Positions 1 to 11,249 of a stretch of 64,000 nucleotides of DNA are shown one piece after another. Under the pieces are notes generated by a model. That model made no database searches and was not told where the DNA came from. It saw only the letters and a program-made list of their open reading frames with translations. The stretch is from Sesamum alatum (lineage: Eukaryota > Streptophyta > Magnoliopsida > Lamiales > Pedaliaceae). Each line of letters opens with the position of its first letter. Positions within the stretch are counted from its first letter, which is position 1. The translations under genes and the position numbers were made by a program. Where the stretch lies: NCBI GenBank assembly GCA_034509735.1, contig JACGWO010000010.1, positions 16,009,193 to 16,073,192 of the forward strand, written 5' to 3'.

Positions 1-73
1 TGAAATTCTGCTTAAAAGGGTGGAAGAATGCGTGTGTTTCCCCTTAACAAATACGTAAAATCCCTACTTATCA
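1..73 (-). mobile_element. Ty3/gypsy-like LTR, truncated by window edge
   Basis: The last 73 bases of the LTR family seen in full at 22613-23887 and in part at 52446-53499. It ends on the plus strand in ACTTATCA, which is the 5' TGATAAGT end on the minus strand. The following bases belong to a different sequence, a CACTA exon fragment, so the LTR edge is clear. The rest lies outside the window. Confidence 0.7.
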
Positions 74-166
74 CTTCCTCCCCCATGCAGCCTTGGCCCA
101 TAGCTCGTCCTCTTGTAGTTGTGGGACGCCGGCAGCCGTCCGCTGGCGGCAGTTATGTGGCACGCT
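74..166 (-). pseudogene. Transposase_24 exon fragment (CACTA family 2)
   Basis: This stretch repeats the exon sequence at 1217-1310 and 54645-54735. It reads on the minus strand as the conserved segment with SHNYKRTSYGP-like residues of the plant Ptta/En/Spm second gene. It begins exactly at the LTR edge, so the LTR interrupted this exon. It is a fragment only, with no start and no stop of its own. Confidence 0.6.
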
Positions 167-167
167 C

Positions 168-279
168 TGTAACACCCCCTACAGCACTACGCTTTAAAAG
201 CACTAAATATAATACATCATCCATAATAAAACTCGTTTTACAAGAAAATTAGATAAAACCAATAAATTGTGCAATAGAA
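168..279 (+). other. possible LTR start fragment (TGTAACACC)
   Basis: The exon fragment gives way to TGTAACACCCC, a common start of chromovirus LTRs, followed by about 110 AT-rich bases. The same junction is present at 53593-53690. No matching LTR end or internal region is visible, so the assignment rests on the start motif alone. Confidence 0.3.
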
Positions 280-937
280 ATTTCCGACTGATGGATTTCC
301 GACGGTATCAACTATATTATCAGAAAATCCATCGAGTGGACGAAAAATCTAATGTTGGTTGTTCGATGGATATACCGACAACTTTTGGTACAAGGTACTT
401 TACGTAATGACGACCCTTGTTTTACCAATTCTCCGACAGATATTGTGACGGCCTGTCCACTTTTTTGGACTCATTTTAAGGTCGTAGGAGTGAAGGCAAA
501 GCATCCGTATTTTTGGGACAGGTTTGTGACGGTAACGCCGTTTGAGACTCTGTTGAAAGGTGAGATTGGATTTGCAATGACTTATGTCGCAAAATCGGCC
601 CCTAAATCAGTTTATTTGTTTTGCGACGGTTTTGCATCGCAAAACCCATCCCAAATTATTGATCCTGTATCTTAAATTGGGCTGATGATTTCGTCAGCAT
701 AAGTTGTTAATTTTTTTCGAACTTTTTTTATATATGTAAAGAAAATTGTTTTTAGTTTCAATTTTTAATATTCTATTAAATTAAAATTGAATACAATTAT
801 TTTTGAAAAAAATAAATTATAATCAATAAACATAAAAAGTTGAAGGGTTTACAAATATGAAGAAAACAATAAATTTTATATAAAATACAACAAAAATCTT
901 AATGTAATGGCTCGTCGTCATGCTCGTCGACAGGAGG
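280..937 (-). repeat. CACTA family 2 subterminal and 3' non-coding region
   Basis: Short motifs of the TTCCGACG / CGTCGGAA type recur in both orientations between 280 and 560. This is the pattern of CACTA subterminal repeats that bind the element's own DNA-binding protein. The region lies downstream of the Transposase_24 remnant on the minus strand. It matches 53691-54345 and, with its true terminus, 21498-22330. No terminal CACTA motif is visible in this copy, so its end is lost or rearranged. Confidence 0.55.
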
Positions 938-1800
938 TTATGTCTCAGCATCTTCGATCGGTTGTTGCGCTAATCTATTGACTGGGGGGTCATCTATCGA
1001 GGTTGGGGTGTCGGCTACAGGTCCAGGATGAATTGTGGGAGAACCATGCGTTTCCACATCATTTTCAAGAATTGTTTGATTTGCTCGAGCTGCGTCATTA
1101 TATGAGGATCTTGGGGCGGGGCGACATTGGATGTGGAGGGTGGATGTGTTTGTGGTCCATGGGCAGGTGGCGTCTGAGGAGTATGCCTCAGAACCCATGC
1201 CGAATACTTAGTCCTGCTTCCTCCCACATGCAACCTTGGCCCATAGCTCGTCCTCTTGTAGTTGTGGGACACCAGCAGCCGTCTGCTGGAGGCAGTTTAT
1301 GTGGCACGCTCCTCCAGTAGCTTTTCACAGGCCTCTAGAAAAAAATTAAATATGAGTTAGGGTTTAATTAAAAATATAAAAATTAACCAAAAACATTATG
1401 TATGCTTAACACAACCTTCTTGCCACAGCGGGTCACTCCAGGAGCCATTTGCCTTCTTCTTGTAAGCAATCAGTGAGCACGTTTATTCGCTGAGGCTGCC
1501 GGCCGAGCTGAGCCTCTTGTAGAGATACTTTAAAAACATTAAAAAATTGTTAGGAATTTGTCAATAATTATTATTAAAAATAATTAATCATGTAATTAAG
1601 TTACTTACTAGCTTCCTATTGTACATGCTGATGGAGGAGAAACCACCGCGGTAGACGGTGTTGGCCGCTGTAGCATGCGATACCCAGTTTGCCTTGTTTC
1701 TTGGTTGATTTCTCTTGAAAGTCAGGTGTGGCCTAGATAGCCTGCATGCCAACTTAGATTCCATCTGCCAAGCATCTAGAAAGAAGTCTCTCAATTACTA
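938..1800 (-). pseudogene. Transposase_24-type second gene of CACTA family 2, degenerate
   Basis: On the minus strand I read, in order, the HATAANTVYRGG segment with its NRKL end, an 81-base intron (1528-1608, GT..AG), an exon with RLSSAG and YKKK motifs, a second 81-base intron (1335-1415), and then EACEKLLEER, SHNYKRTSYGP and GGSRTKYSAWVLRHT. These are hallmarks of the plant Ptta/En/Spm Transposase_24 family, the TnpA-like partner of the CACTA transposase. A proline-rich tail and a final helix follow. The exons do not share one open frame and there are stops, so it is a remnant. Near-copy at 54346-55215; the first transposase gene of this family is absent here. Confidence 0.65.
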
Positions 1801-3394
1801 GTCCCTACAGTCTTAAGGCTCACGGTTCAATCCCTCTAGGAGGGCCGTTCTACACTGCGACTGCAAACAGAAAAAGCGCCTTGCTGGGGTGAGGTCTGAC
1901 AGCCACTCATGAGGGCAATCCCACTGAATAGGTGGAAGATCGAAGAAGTAGCCCCCCTTTCAATTATTGGGAGAACTTGGGGCAGGCAGAAAAACGAACT
2001 CCAAGATGAGAGGAGAAATTAAAAGTACCACAAATGAAGGACAAGTTAGAGGCCTGCTCTCGCGAGGTCGACTAGGAGGGATCATTGCCAACGAGTAGAG
2101 GAATTTCTATGAAGCGCATTAATTCATGGACGAGGCCATTTGAAAGAAAAAAAAAGTCAAAGAAGAAAAGAAGAAAGACTAGAACTCGAGAATAGTAGAG
2201 TGAAATAAGGGGATTGACAAATGTAGAATGAAAGTGGAAGAAAAGAAAAAGAAAGACTAAATACTTATGATGCAGGACGAAGAAGGCAAGTGAAAAATAG
2301 TAACTTGTGGTGCACACCACCACAGGCGTCGGACGTGGGGAGGGGAGAAGGAGTTCCAACAAGAATGTGGACGGAGGAAGTTAGGGCTATGGAGAAAAAC
2401 CCTTAATTCTCTCCGTCAGATAATTGCATGCAATTATTGGTTACCGTTGGCCGGTTACTCGTAGGAGCAGTTACCATAAATTGCTATCAATGCACCCTTG
2501 AAAAGTGCATCCACCTACCATCATAGGGCGCATGCCGTAACTAGCCATGCCACCAAAATATTTTCGAATCACACTCATTACAAGAAGGATGTCCACCTCA
2601 GCAGCTAGGGTTTGGCTAGGGGATACCTCTTGTTGGGATCACAACTTTTTGGTAGGGGGTCCTCTAAGCTAAGTAAAGATCCAAACGACCCGAGGGGGTG
2701 GGCGAGATTGGAACTCCCCCTTCTGAGAGTCTTTTACTCTAACAAGATGGCGACAAGTTCCCACCTCATTGGAGGGAGGATTGAATGATGCCCTAAAGAT
2801 ACACGAAACCTAAGGAGGAGCCCAACATGGAGGAAGCCCTTGGGATGAGCCAATGCTCCGTCAGCCCAAAAGAAAAAGGGGATGTGCGTTCAGCTCTCCA
2901 AAGGAGACCCAACCCGCTAGGAAGAGCTAGCCCCCCCCCCCCCCCCCCGCCAAACAATAAAAAAAGGGTTGAAGACAGCCTTAGAATGCTTCTGGAGGCC
3001 CATCATGACCGGTCACGTCTAGGTCAACTTTGCAAAAAGCCCCATTGACACGTCGATGTGACGCACCAAGACAAGTCACAGAGGAAGTCATCCCCCGTAA
3101 TAAGAAGGTCGAAAGATCTAGGGAGGAGGTTCGGAATTCCATAACCGCCCTTCCCTAGGGAGACCAAACTCTACCAACAAGTAGGGGCGAGGGCTTATAA
3201 TATATTTTTAAGAAACACTTTAAGACTTATTATAAGAAAAAAAAAAAGTAGTCCTATATTTTAAATAAAAATGAATTTGAACAAGTGAAAGATTTCTGAA
3301 CTTTTCGAAATTAATTTATTTATTTTTTACATTAATAATTCATGAATAATAACGCATAATATGCCTATTATTACTTCAATGCATAAGGTTATAA
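1801..3394. other. unidentified repeat-like DNA, no gene seen
   Basis: No convincing coding region. The stretch is duplicated at 55216-56647, where about 140 bases (near 2304-2440 here) are missing. It contains purine-rich AAGAAAG blocks (2140-2280), a run of about 18 C (2930-2948) and segments of moderate GC that could be internal sequence of a degraded retroelement. A GGTTCAATCCC motif near 1827 resembles a pol III B box, but no A box was found at a suitable distance. Confidence 0.35.
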
Positions 3395-3403
3395 AACAAA
3401 TTA

Positions 3404-4792
3404 GGGATATTTACATTTACGCCCCCTCACCTATTGTCTTTTTATACAAACCACCCCTACCTTTTGAAAAATTATAGAAATTGCTCCTGACAGCCTTTAA
3501 AACTTAGAAATGCCCCTATTGACTGGGTCAAACTTTATGATCCATACATTTTTCTATTATTTATACCAATTTATAATATAAGTTAAATTGTTTTTATTAA
3601 CTTTTCTTAATGAAATATCTATATAAATTACACCTTTTTAATAATTGAAATATTAAATTATTCAATTCATATTAATAAAATTAGTTACTATTACAAATTT
3701 AGTTAAAATATTATCACACTTGTAGAAATTATTTGAAATGTTAAAAAAAATATTATTTATCCTCTATTTTATTTGTAACTAAATTTTATTAAAATATATG
3801 AATTGTAATCCAAAACAATTTATGTATTTATATAAGTCATATTAGAATTAGTAACATGCATAATTTATTTATTAAAAGAACTTCAATTATTAAATCAATT
3901 TTTTTAAATATCCCTTCTTCCCTAACCCCTTTCTGTGCCCTCGCACAACTTGCGCTCTCCATGTCGCCTCCCTGCCTGTGCCCAGTCCCTCTTCCGTCTC
4001 ACCTGCCTTCGTCACTATCCAGCCTTCGCCTGTCATCTAAGTATGTATGTATAAAGTATAAATACAGATATATAAATATGTATGTATACATATATACATA
4101 TCTATATAAATATATATATACATGGTTGGGAAGGACTCTTTGTTGACCTGGACTCTAGGAGGGGCAACAGTACCGACCTCCCTAGTCTTCTGCAGCATCT
4201 GGACTCCTTGTTAAAAGTAGGAGGCAGTTGGAGGGGTCTTGCCAAGATAAGGATAAGGCCAGGGCTACCCTTATCCGGACTTCTTGATGAGCTCGGGCCT
4301 ATGCCCTGGACCTCCCTTATGGGACTCTCATCCTCTGCCTGGCTGGGCCTTTCCTCCACTGGGGAGAGGCTGACTGGTCGTTCCGTGGGGCCTTTGGGCC
4401 TAGTGTTTGGAACATTTTAGCACATATCAAATCATTAATTGAATAATTTAATATTTTAATTATTAATAGGTGTAATTTTTATATAGGTATTCAACTAAAA
4501 TAATTAATAAAATAATTTAAACTTAAATTAAAAAATTACTATAAATAATAAAAAAAGTATTGGGTTATAATACTCATCTCCATAAATATTACTTTGACAC
4601 CCTTCTACTTTTAGTAAATTACAGCACCCCCTAAGGCAACCTATCCTTGAAAAATTAATTAAAATTTGACCTAGTCAATAAGGGTATTTTTGGGTTTTAA
4701 AGGCTGTCAGGTGTAGTTACTATAATTTTTCATAATGCAAGGATGTTTGTGTAAAAGGACAATAGGTGAGGAGATGTAAATATAATTATCCC
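3404..4792. mobile_element. MULE-like element with long inverted repeats, copy 1
   Basis: The left end starts GGGATATTTACATTTACG and the right end is the inverse, finishing TAATTATCCC. Arms match in inverted orientation for well over 100 bases (CCTATTGTC..., CTGACAGCC..., TTGACTGGGTCAA...). Flanks are AACAAATTA (3395-3403) and AACAAACTA (4793-4801), a 9-base target duplication with one mismatch, which fits Mutator-like elements. The interior (3930-4420) is much more GC-rich than the arms and carries no transposase, so this is a non-autonomous or gene-capturing type. Compared with 56657-58054 the left arm has lost about 90 bases near 3540. Confidence 0.75.
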
Positions 4793-4801
4793 AACAAACT
4801 A

Positions 4802-5672
4802 ATATCAAAATTTAGTTGAAACTTAAGATTATACTATAAATTTATTAAATGAGGATACCTATTTAATTTTATTTCATTCTTTTTGAAAGTGAGGTGAACA
4901 AAAATATTATGGTTTTTTATATATTACTTCGGTCACTCATCAAAAGAAAACATAATAATAATATTATACTTTGGTAGAAGTGATAAGAAATAACTTCACA
5001 CTTACTCAGTAACTAAGCAAGTTTAAAATAAAAGGTAAGAAAAATAAAAAGATGAAAAACGCCAAAAGTTTTGACAGGATTTCTCAGTTCGTGACTATGT
5101 TCGTCCTGTTTAAATTTGATGCATTTTGAGATGATGCCAAATCTTTTAAATGCTATAAGCCTTACAAATTAATTATTTTGTTATCAAATAAAAATAATAA
5201 TTCCAAATAGTTTCTTGATGTGTAGTTTAACAATTGATATAAAAAAATTCACGACTTAATATATTTTTGGTCCGGTAATTTTGATACTTTGTTATTTTAT
5301 CTTTTATTTTTCTGGATTGCAAAAGAGTTCTGTAACTTTTTTATATTTCACAATATTGGTCCTTCGGGTGCCAGATTTTGCAAAAGTGATTGTAATAGTT
5401 GTTTGATCACGGGATGCTACTACAAAATAAATTCAAACAATCAATTGAGAATTTCGTAACTGGATCTAATGCACCATCAGAGATGGATCAGAGTATAAAC
5501 AATAAAGATTACAACACAAATAAATACACGAGGGCACTACAACATAGCATATGAAACAATGCTATAGTTCTGGACAGAAATTAAGCACAAAACACAAATA
5601 AAACATCAATGCCAAATTATTAATGAATGAAAATGGAGAATGGAATGGTCTCTTGGCATCTCATGCGAAGAA
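4802..5672. other. 3' flank of PELPK-like copy 1
   Basis: Non-coding sequence shared with 16880-17887 and 58064-59073. It lies downstream of the minus-strand gene and probably includes its 3' UTR. It lacks the 134-base segment seen at 17470-17603; the junction here is at 5387/5388. Portions recur without the gene at 30438-31094 and 51847-52445. Confidence 0.6.
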
Positions 5673-6088
5673 CTAGTTTGAGGGAGGTGGTGAGAGGAAA
5701 GGGAAAGAAGGCATTGTGGTCGGGATAGTTGGAATAGAAGGCATTGTGGGCAATGAAGAGGTTGGCAATGGAGGCAGCGCCATGTTTGGGATGGTGGCAT
5801 GGAGGTTAGGCAATGGTGGCAATGTGGGCTTCGGCAGAGATGGATTGGTCGGCAGAGTTTGGGAGAGGCATGCTTGGTAGTGGTGGCAGTGTGGCGGTAG
5901 CAGGTTTGGGCATTGCAGGCAGAGGCGGCAATGTGGGCTTTAGCAATGGTGGAATTGTTGGCAATGTTGGCTGTGCCGGTTGAGAAGATTGTAATAGATG
6001 AACGGCCTGCCCAAGTTGAATGGATGTTGCTTGAAAGTGAGACTGCCAGAATTAAACATGCAACAAGGTAGAAGTTAAAGGCTGCCAT
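5673..6088 (-). pseudogene. PELPK1-like proline-rich secreted protein, copy 1 (many frameshifts)
   Basis: The start ATG (6086-6088) opens the signal peptide beginning MAAFNFYLVACLILAV, and the stop is the TAG at 5673-5675. The family consists of small secreted proteins with repeated LPPLP and LPKP motifs, thought to act in the plant cell wall. Against the other two copies this one shows at least eight single-base insertions or deletions, mostly in G, T or A runs (for example near 5800, 5858, 5900, 5940 and 5992). The proline-rich part therefore shifts frame repeatedly. A TATA motif sits 82 bases upstream of the ATG. The indels could be real decay or uncorrected read errors; the shared promoter and both flanks argue that it was once a complete gene. 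Confidence 0.7.
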
Positions 6089-6169
6089 TGGTTCTATTTC
6101 TCTGACGATTGATGGTTGATTATAGAGTTCACAGAGACGATTGTGATTTAGATTCGATTTGGGTAACAA

Positions 6170-6178
6170 TATTTATAG
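6170..6178 (-). promoter_or_regulatory. TATA box of PELPK-like copy 1
   Basis: The minus strand reads CTATAAATA, 82 bases upstream of the start codon. The same motif at nearly the same spacing precedes the other two copies (18386-18394, 59572-59580). Confidence 0.6.
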
Positions 6179-6837
6179 ATTGAGGAGTGTCATTAAGAGT
6201 CTTTCATTTTGATAGGAATGTAGTTAGGTAGGTATGAGGAGAACTTATTAGGTTAACTTCTTATGATTCTAGTCATAACTTAAGGTTTAGTTGTATAAAG
6301 GCCAATTATAGTGTCTGAAATTTTAATGTTATAATTCAGGGTTTTGGTGCAACAACAAATTCCAGCTGGAGGTTTGTAAGAAACTTGTACTTGGAATGCA
6401 TGGATTAGCTAGTATTGACTCATTAATACAATTTACTTTCAGATTTTGGCCAAAATATGTGATTAAGTTGAATGAGATAAGTTTCTTGTATCATTAGAAA
6501 GTAAAGTTGATCACGGAGTTATCGACTTTTTCTTATTTGTTTGTCTTTTAATTTCACAACAATATTTGTCGCTCTAAACTATTTTATTACCATTAGCAAT
6601 GTAATGGAAAATCTCGAATTATGAATTTCAAAATTCTTAATAGCAAATTATTTGAATTCTCACAAAAATATTTGTGGCTCTAAATTATTTTATTACGATA
6701 AGCAATGTAATAAAAAATATGAAATTATCGATTTTAAATTCTTAATAACAAATTATTTGAATTTGTTTGGATAATTCTACATTAAAAGAATCTCAAATCA
6801 TATCTATCAATTCTAATTTTGAATTATATTTTGTTAA
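6179..6837. other. 5' flank of PELPK-like copy 1
   Basis: AT-rich upstream DNA shared with 18395-19100 and 59581-60300. No gene seen. It holds a local tandem duplication (6554-6766) and then joins abruptly to the right half of a MITE at about 6838. Confidence 0.5.
6554..6766. repeat. 106-base tandem duplication
   Basis: Two consecutive units start TCACAACAATATTTGT and TCACAAAAATATTTGT, 106 bases apart. Both run through ATTATTTGAATT. The sister flanks at 18765 and 59953 have one unit only, so the duplication is specific to this block. The units have diverged visibly. Confidence 0.65.
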
Positions 6838-7083
6838 ATATTTTTATGGATTAATAGGCCCTGTGGATTAATATTTACTTTACATACTCTCTATTTTGTT
6901 TTTCCAAAATTTTCAGATTTTTTTCATAAAAAATCAGCAAATGTAAAGTAGTAATTTTTCACCTTACCATTTAGAAGCTATATAATTAGTTTTTTTCATT
7001 TGAGTGAAGTATTTGTATTTTTTCAACAATGAGTTGGTATTCGTAATTTTACCAAATCTCGTAGAGGTAGATGTAATTTATCC
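6838..7083. mobile_element. 9-bp-TSD MITE, right half only
   Basis: Matches the right part of the MITE at 19210-19669. It ends TGTAATTTATCC and is followed by TTAAAAATA (7084-7092), a decayed form of the usual TTACAAATA target duplication. The left arm is missing and replaced by the PELPK 5' flank. Confidence 0.6.
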
Positions 7084-7280
7084 TTAAAAATAAATAGACT
7101 AGTTGGTTATAAGTTTACGTAACCATTCTTATTTTAAGTTATATTCTAATTAGAAAACGATATATATATATATATAGTAAAACGAACTTTGACTAAATTT
7201 ATTCGATTTTGACCAAATACTTCTTTTGATGTTTTTTTGAATTTTTTAATTACTAAGAAAAAATTTCATTGGTTAAAAAA
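7084..7280. other. Helitron flank with AT microsatellite and about 100 bases of filler
   Basis: Bases to about 7177 match the empty site in other blocks (31550-31615, 33950-34000). From about 7178 to 7280 the sequence is absent from those empty sites yet lies before the predicted Helitron 5' end. It resembles an internal Helitron segment near 8440-8560. Confidence 0.4.
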
Positions 7281-10200
7281 TCTCTATTATATTAAATTAG
7301 GAATTTAATTTGTATTTATTATAAAACGAAAATCATCTGCACAATATCTTATTTTCAAAATTAGTACTTATCAATACAAAATTATATCTTCAATATCATA
7401 AAACTAATTCAATTTGTATTTATTTTAAACAAATTTAAATTTTAGAGGATAATGTATTATCAGTTTACAATATTATATATCTTATCACTATCATTTATTT
7501 TTAATTTTAACCATATACCTTTTTTTTATCTCTCATTCATTATTCCAAACTTACATCACTCTCTTGGTATATATCACAAAGTAAGTTTTTAATTTTAATC
7601 CTGTAAAATAATTATTTCTTACAATATAAATATTTTATTAACATATTTCTTCACTTTTTTTTCCAGTTTTGATCATTCTGAATACAAAATTTTAATTGGT
7701 GGAATATTTGTTGTGATTTCGAATTTCAACTAATTAAATTAAATCTCTCGATCCATATCTTGAATCAAGTTATCCCAACAAATTAGCTATTTTCATGAAC
7801 CATCCCACAATCTTAGCCAAAAATTTCCATCAAATTATGCAAATTGAACATTGGAGAAGAGGATGACTCAACAATAAGAAATATTGTGCAGGATATCAAG
7901 AATTTGGCGAGAACAATAGGATCAATTCATTTTGTTTTAACCAGGTAAGACTACTTTTTCGTCGGCCGTTGTATGTTGGGGTTGTTGATTCTTTTGTTCA
8001 AACTGTCTTTTATTATTATTTTTTTGTTTTTGCATTTTTTAGTTTATTTCATTGTCATGATTTTTATGAATAATCGCCATACCTCTTTTCTACTTTTATG
8101 TTTTGCTTATATATATATATATATATATTTAGTCTTCTCTTTTCTCTAATTTGGTTGCTTGGATTCTTCTTTCTTAGTTTAGTTTGTTATTCCTCTATAC
8201 AACAAATTTATTTATTTATATATGTTTACTTATATATATATATATATATATAGTGATAACATGTCGGATAGGATTTATTGAAGTTTTTCAATTCCTATTT
8301 AGTTTTAGTAGTTCATTTCTTATTGTTGAATTAAATTTATCATATTATTTTATATTTTTGTTTGTATATATATTTCGAATATGTTTGTTTAATATTTGTA
8401 TTATGTTTTTAATGAGAAATAAGTTTGTTTATTATATATAATAGTGAGACATTGGACAAGAATCAAATAAACATTGACTAAAAATACTATTTTTTGAATT
8501 TTGAATTTCTTATTTTTTTTTAGAAAATTTATTAATTGGTTGATATTTAATCACTCTGTAAAATTTAAATTTATTAGTTAAATATCATTTACAATAAATA
8601 AACATGATTTTAATATACAATTAAAAAATGTGGATAACAATTAAGAAATGCATATTAAGGAAACTGATTAGTGGGGTTTCAAATTTCTCCATCCTTTTAA
8701 ATGTTAAATCAGCTATCAAATGTGTCGTTCTTCTTCTATTTGTTTTTTTGATCCCACACATTTTTTATTTGATCATTTTTCTTAATGTTTGATTTTTTTA
8801 TTTTTTTTTGTATTCACGTTCTTTTTTCTAATTTTTTTTGGTCAATTCATGATTTTTTTTTTATGATTTCTATTTGTTTTAGTTTATCTTTGATTATTTT
8901 CAGTTTTCTTCAATAACGAGCTAGGATATTTATTCATTTAATCATTGAATGAGCATCTATATCAAATAGTTCATCACAGTGAATTTTAGTTTTTTTTTTC
9001 TTCTAATTTTAATTAAACAATCCAAATAAATGTTTACAATTTTTGGCCTTCCTCACGTGTGAAGATATGTATGATCATGAATATTTTATTATAAATTCAA
9101 TCATTAAATGCTTTTGCTGATGAAATGAAGAATTCGCAAATGTTTGAATTTTTTGTTTCCATTCTTTTGTTTATATAATTTTTTTAATAAGATAGTGAGG
9201 CTTCCTAATGTATGTCTGAACACCTTTTTTGTTCAACTCCAATTAATATTTCAGAAATTATAGTTACAATTTTTTATTGTTTTTAAGAAAAATGAATCAC
9301 TTCGAAGTTTTTTAATTCTTTTTTCATAATTGCTTTGGCATTTGCTTTTCTTTTGTCCTTTTACAAATTATTTGTTATTACAAGATAAAGCAACTTGATG
9401 AAAAGCTATTTTTTCTGATGCATTGCCCAATGATCTCTTTCATCCTTTTATTTATGATGTCCAAGTTTAGGTCTCCTACAGTAACTTCCTCTTTAGTTTA
9501 TAGTAATATTATTGTCTTCTTCTTTTCGATATTATTTTTTAAAGTTCTGGCTAATCTATTATGTACATAGTGTGCTTCTTTATTTTTTTCGAAGTGTTGT
9601 GGTTGTATAATTTCTAATATATTTTCTCTTATTATTAATTCTTGAGTATTTACTTGAATTTTTTTCAATTTTATTTTTGAATTATAATATCTTTTTTTCT
9701 TCATGTGTCCCATTGATATTGCTTTTGTTTGTTTCATTTATTAATGATATCCTACTTAAATATTTGTCTTTACCAAAACTATTCCGTTCTTATAATTTTA
9801 TTCTTATTTTCTAAATTTTTCAATCAAATAATCATCATTTTTTCTACTTAATCATTAAATGAGTACAAACTTTTATCGAATAATAGTTCATCAAGATCTT
9901 CAAATTTTCAATGTCGATGAGAAAAAGATTAACTGAAATATTACATTTCTTCTCCTCTTTTCAGGTTTGAAGATATGGTATTAGTTTATATATTTTTTTT
10001 TTGGGCAATAAAGTTTCTACAATTTTTTCAAGTTCTCCACCAATATTTTATTCATCAAATTCTATATTTATTTATTTAAAATCCTTATTGTATATATGCA
10101 TATATTTATACTATTCTGTTGGTATGTATCATGCAATAAGCTTTTAATTTTTCTTTCGAAAATAAAAGCTTTTAATTTGAATCCCCATTCTTTTACATTA

Positions 10201-10898
10201 TTAAATATTTCATTAATATTTTTTTCGCCATATATTTTATTGATTCACTAATACTGATAGATTAAGTTTCTAAATTTCATGAAAAATTGAAAGTTTTTTT
10301 TCCTTAGTAGTACTAGCTTCTTTCCTTGATGCATATTACCCGGTAATTTTTTTTCATTCTTTCTTTTTTATGTTAAATTTCAGGTCTCTTTCTGTGGTTT
10401 TCTTCTTTGTTTTTTCATTAATCTTCGTTTATTCATCTTTTAGATATTATTTTTTTACTCTTTTTTGTGTGTGGTGAGTCTACTCTGAAGTGATCTTCCT
10501 TTGAGTTTCATGATTTTATATTTATGTATTTGTTCTTATTGTTAATTCTGAGTATTAATTAGTAACAACAAAATGTTATTTCTCATACAATGTCATTTAT
10601 AATTTTTCTCAATTTTGTAAACTTAAGATAATTATTTTGCATAATTAGTGTACCTAAAGAGTAATTTACAATAATTATTATACTTTCAATAATTTGCATC
10701 ATATATTATCTCAATTCGTAGACATATTCAATTGTTTTAAAGAATATATATATATATATTATATTTCACCATTCTCTAAGGGACTAAATATTTACATTAT
10801 ACAAATAAAAATATATTAATGTTTTGGTGTTAGTTTTTATTTTTTATTCCAAATTTCATTTAAAATCTTTTCCGTGCATAGCATGGGAATTACACTAG
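7281..10898 (+). mobile_element. non-autonomous Helitron, copy 1
   Basis: The predicted 5' end is TCTCTATTATATTAAATTAG, the TC-start typical of plant Helitrons, preceded by A. The 3' end is a short hairpin (CCGTGC ATA GCATGG, 10872-10886) followed by ATTACA and CTAG (10895-10898) and then a host T. There are no terminal inverted repeats and no target duplication, as expected. At 3.6 kb it is very T-rich, with AT microsatellites (8110-8131, 8230-8253) and no Rep/helicase gene, so it would depend on an autonomous relative. A copy lies at 44165-47834; the same site is empty in the blocks at 25.9, 31.6 and 34.0 kb. Confidence 0.75.
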
Positions 10899-11249
10899 TA
10901 TATATATATATATATTGTATAAAAACTTTTAAAAGATTTAATTACACTCTCAATGCATGCCACTAATTAATTACCCGCCTAAACTATATTTTTTTCACTT
11001 TTCCCCGTATCTTTTAAACGATTCTTCAAATTAAATAAAAATAAGCATAAAAAAAAATATCTTTATTATTAATAAGAGGATATATTTACTTTAAATTCCT
11101 CTATAATAAAAGATAAGTGATTTGGTTCCAAATTTTATTCACCTTTTGTTAATAAATTAATTTGAATTAGTATATATGAACAAAGTGGAAAATTTCAAAT
11201 AAAGTATATGTAAATGTATTTAAGTATAGTTTGACTTTTTTGGCAGGTA
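10899..11249. other. shared inter-element AT-rich DNA
   Basis: No gene seen. It matches 25905-26249, 33990-34344 and 47835-48137. The part beginning TTAATTACACTC and CCCGCCTAAACTA is missing from the blocks at 19.8 and 60.95 kb. Confidence 0.45.

Noticed and set aside
1827..1837. Pol III B-box-like GGTTCAATCCC suggesting a SINE or tRNA
   Set aside because: No matching A box, no cloverleaf and no poly-A or poly-T tail at suitable distances.
7281..10898. Spliced gene inside the Helitron, suggested by CAG|GTAAGA near 7945 and several TTTCAG sites
   Set aside because: No open frame flanks these sites and T-rich sequence yields such matches by chance; capture of an old intron remains possible but unsupported.
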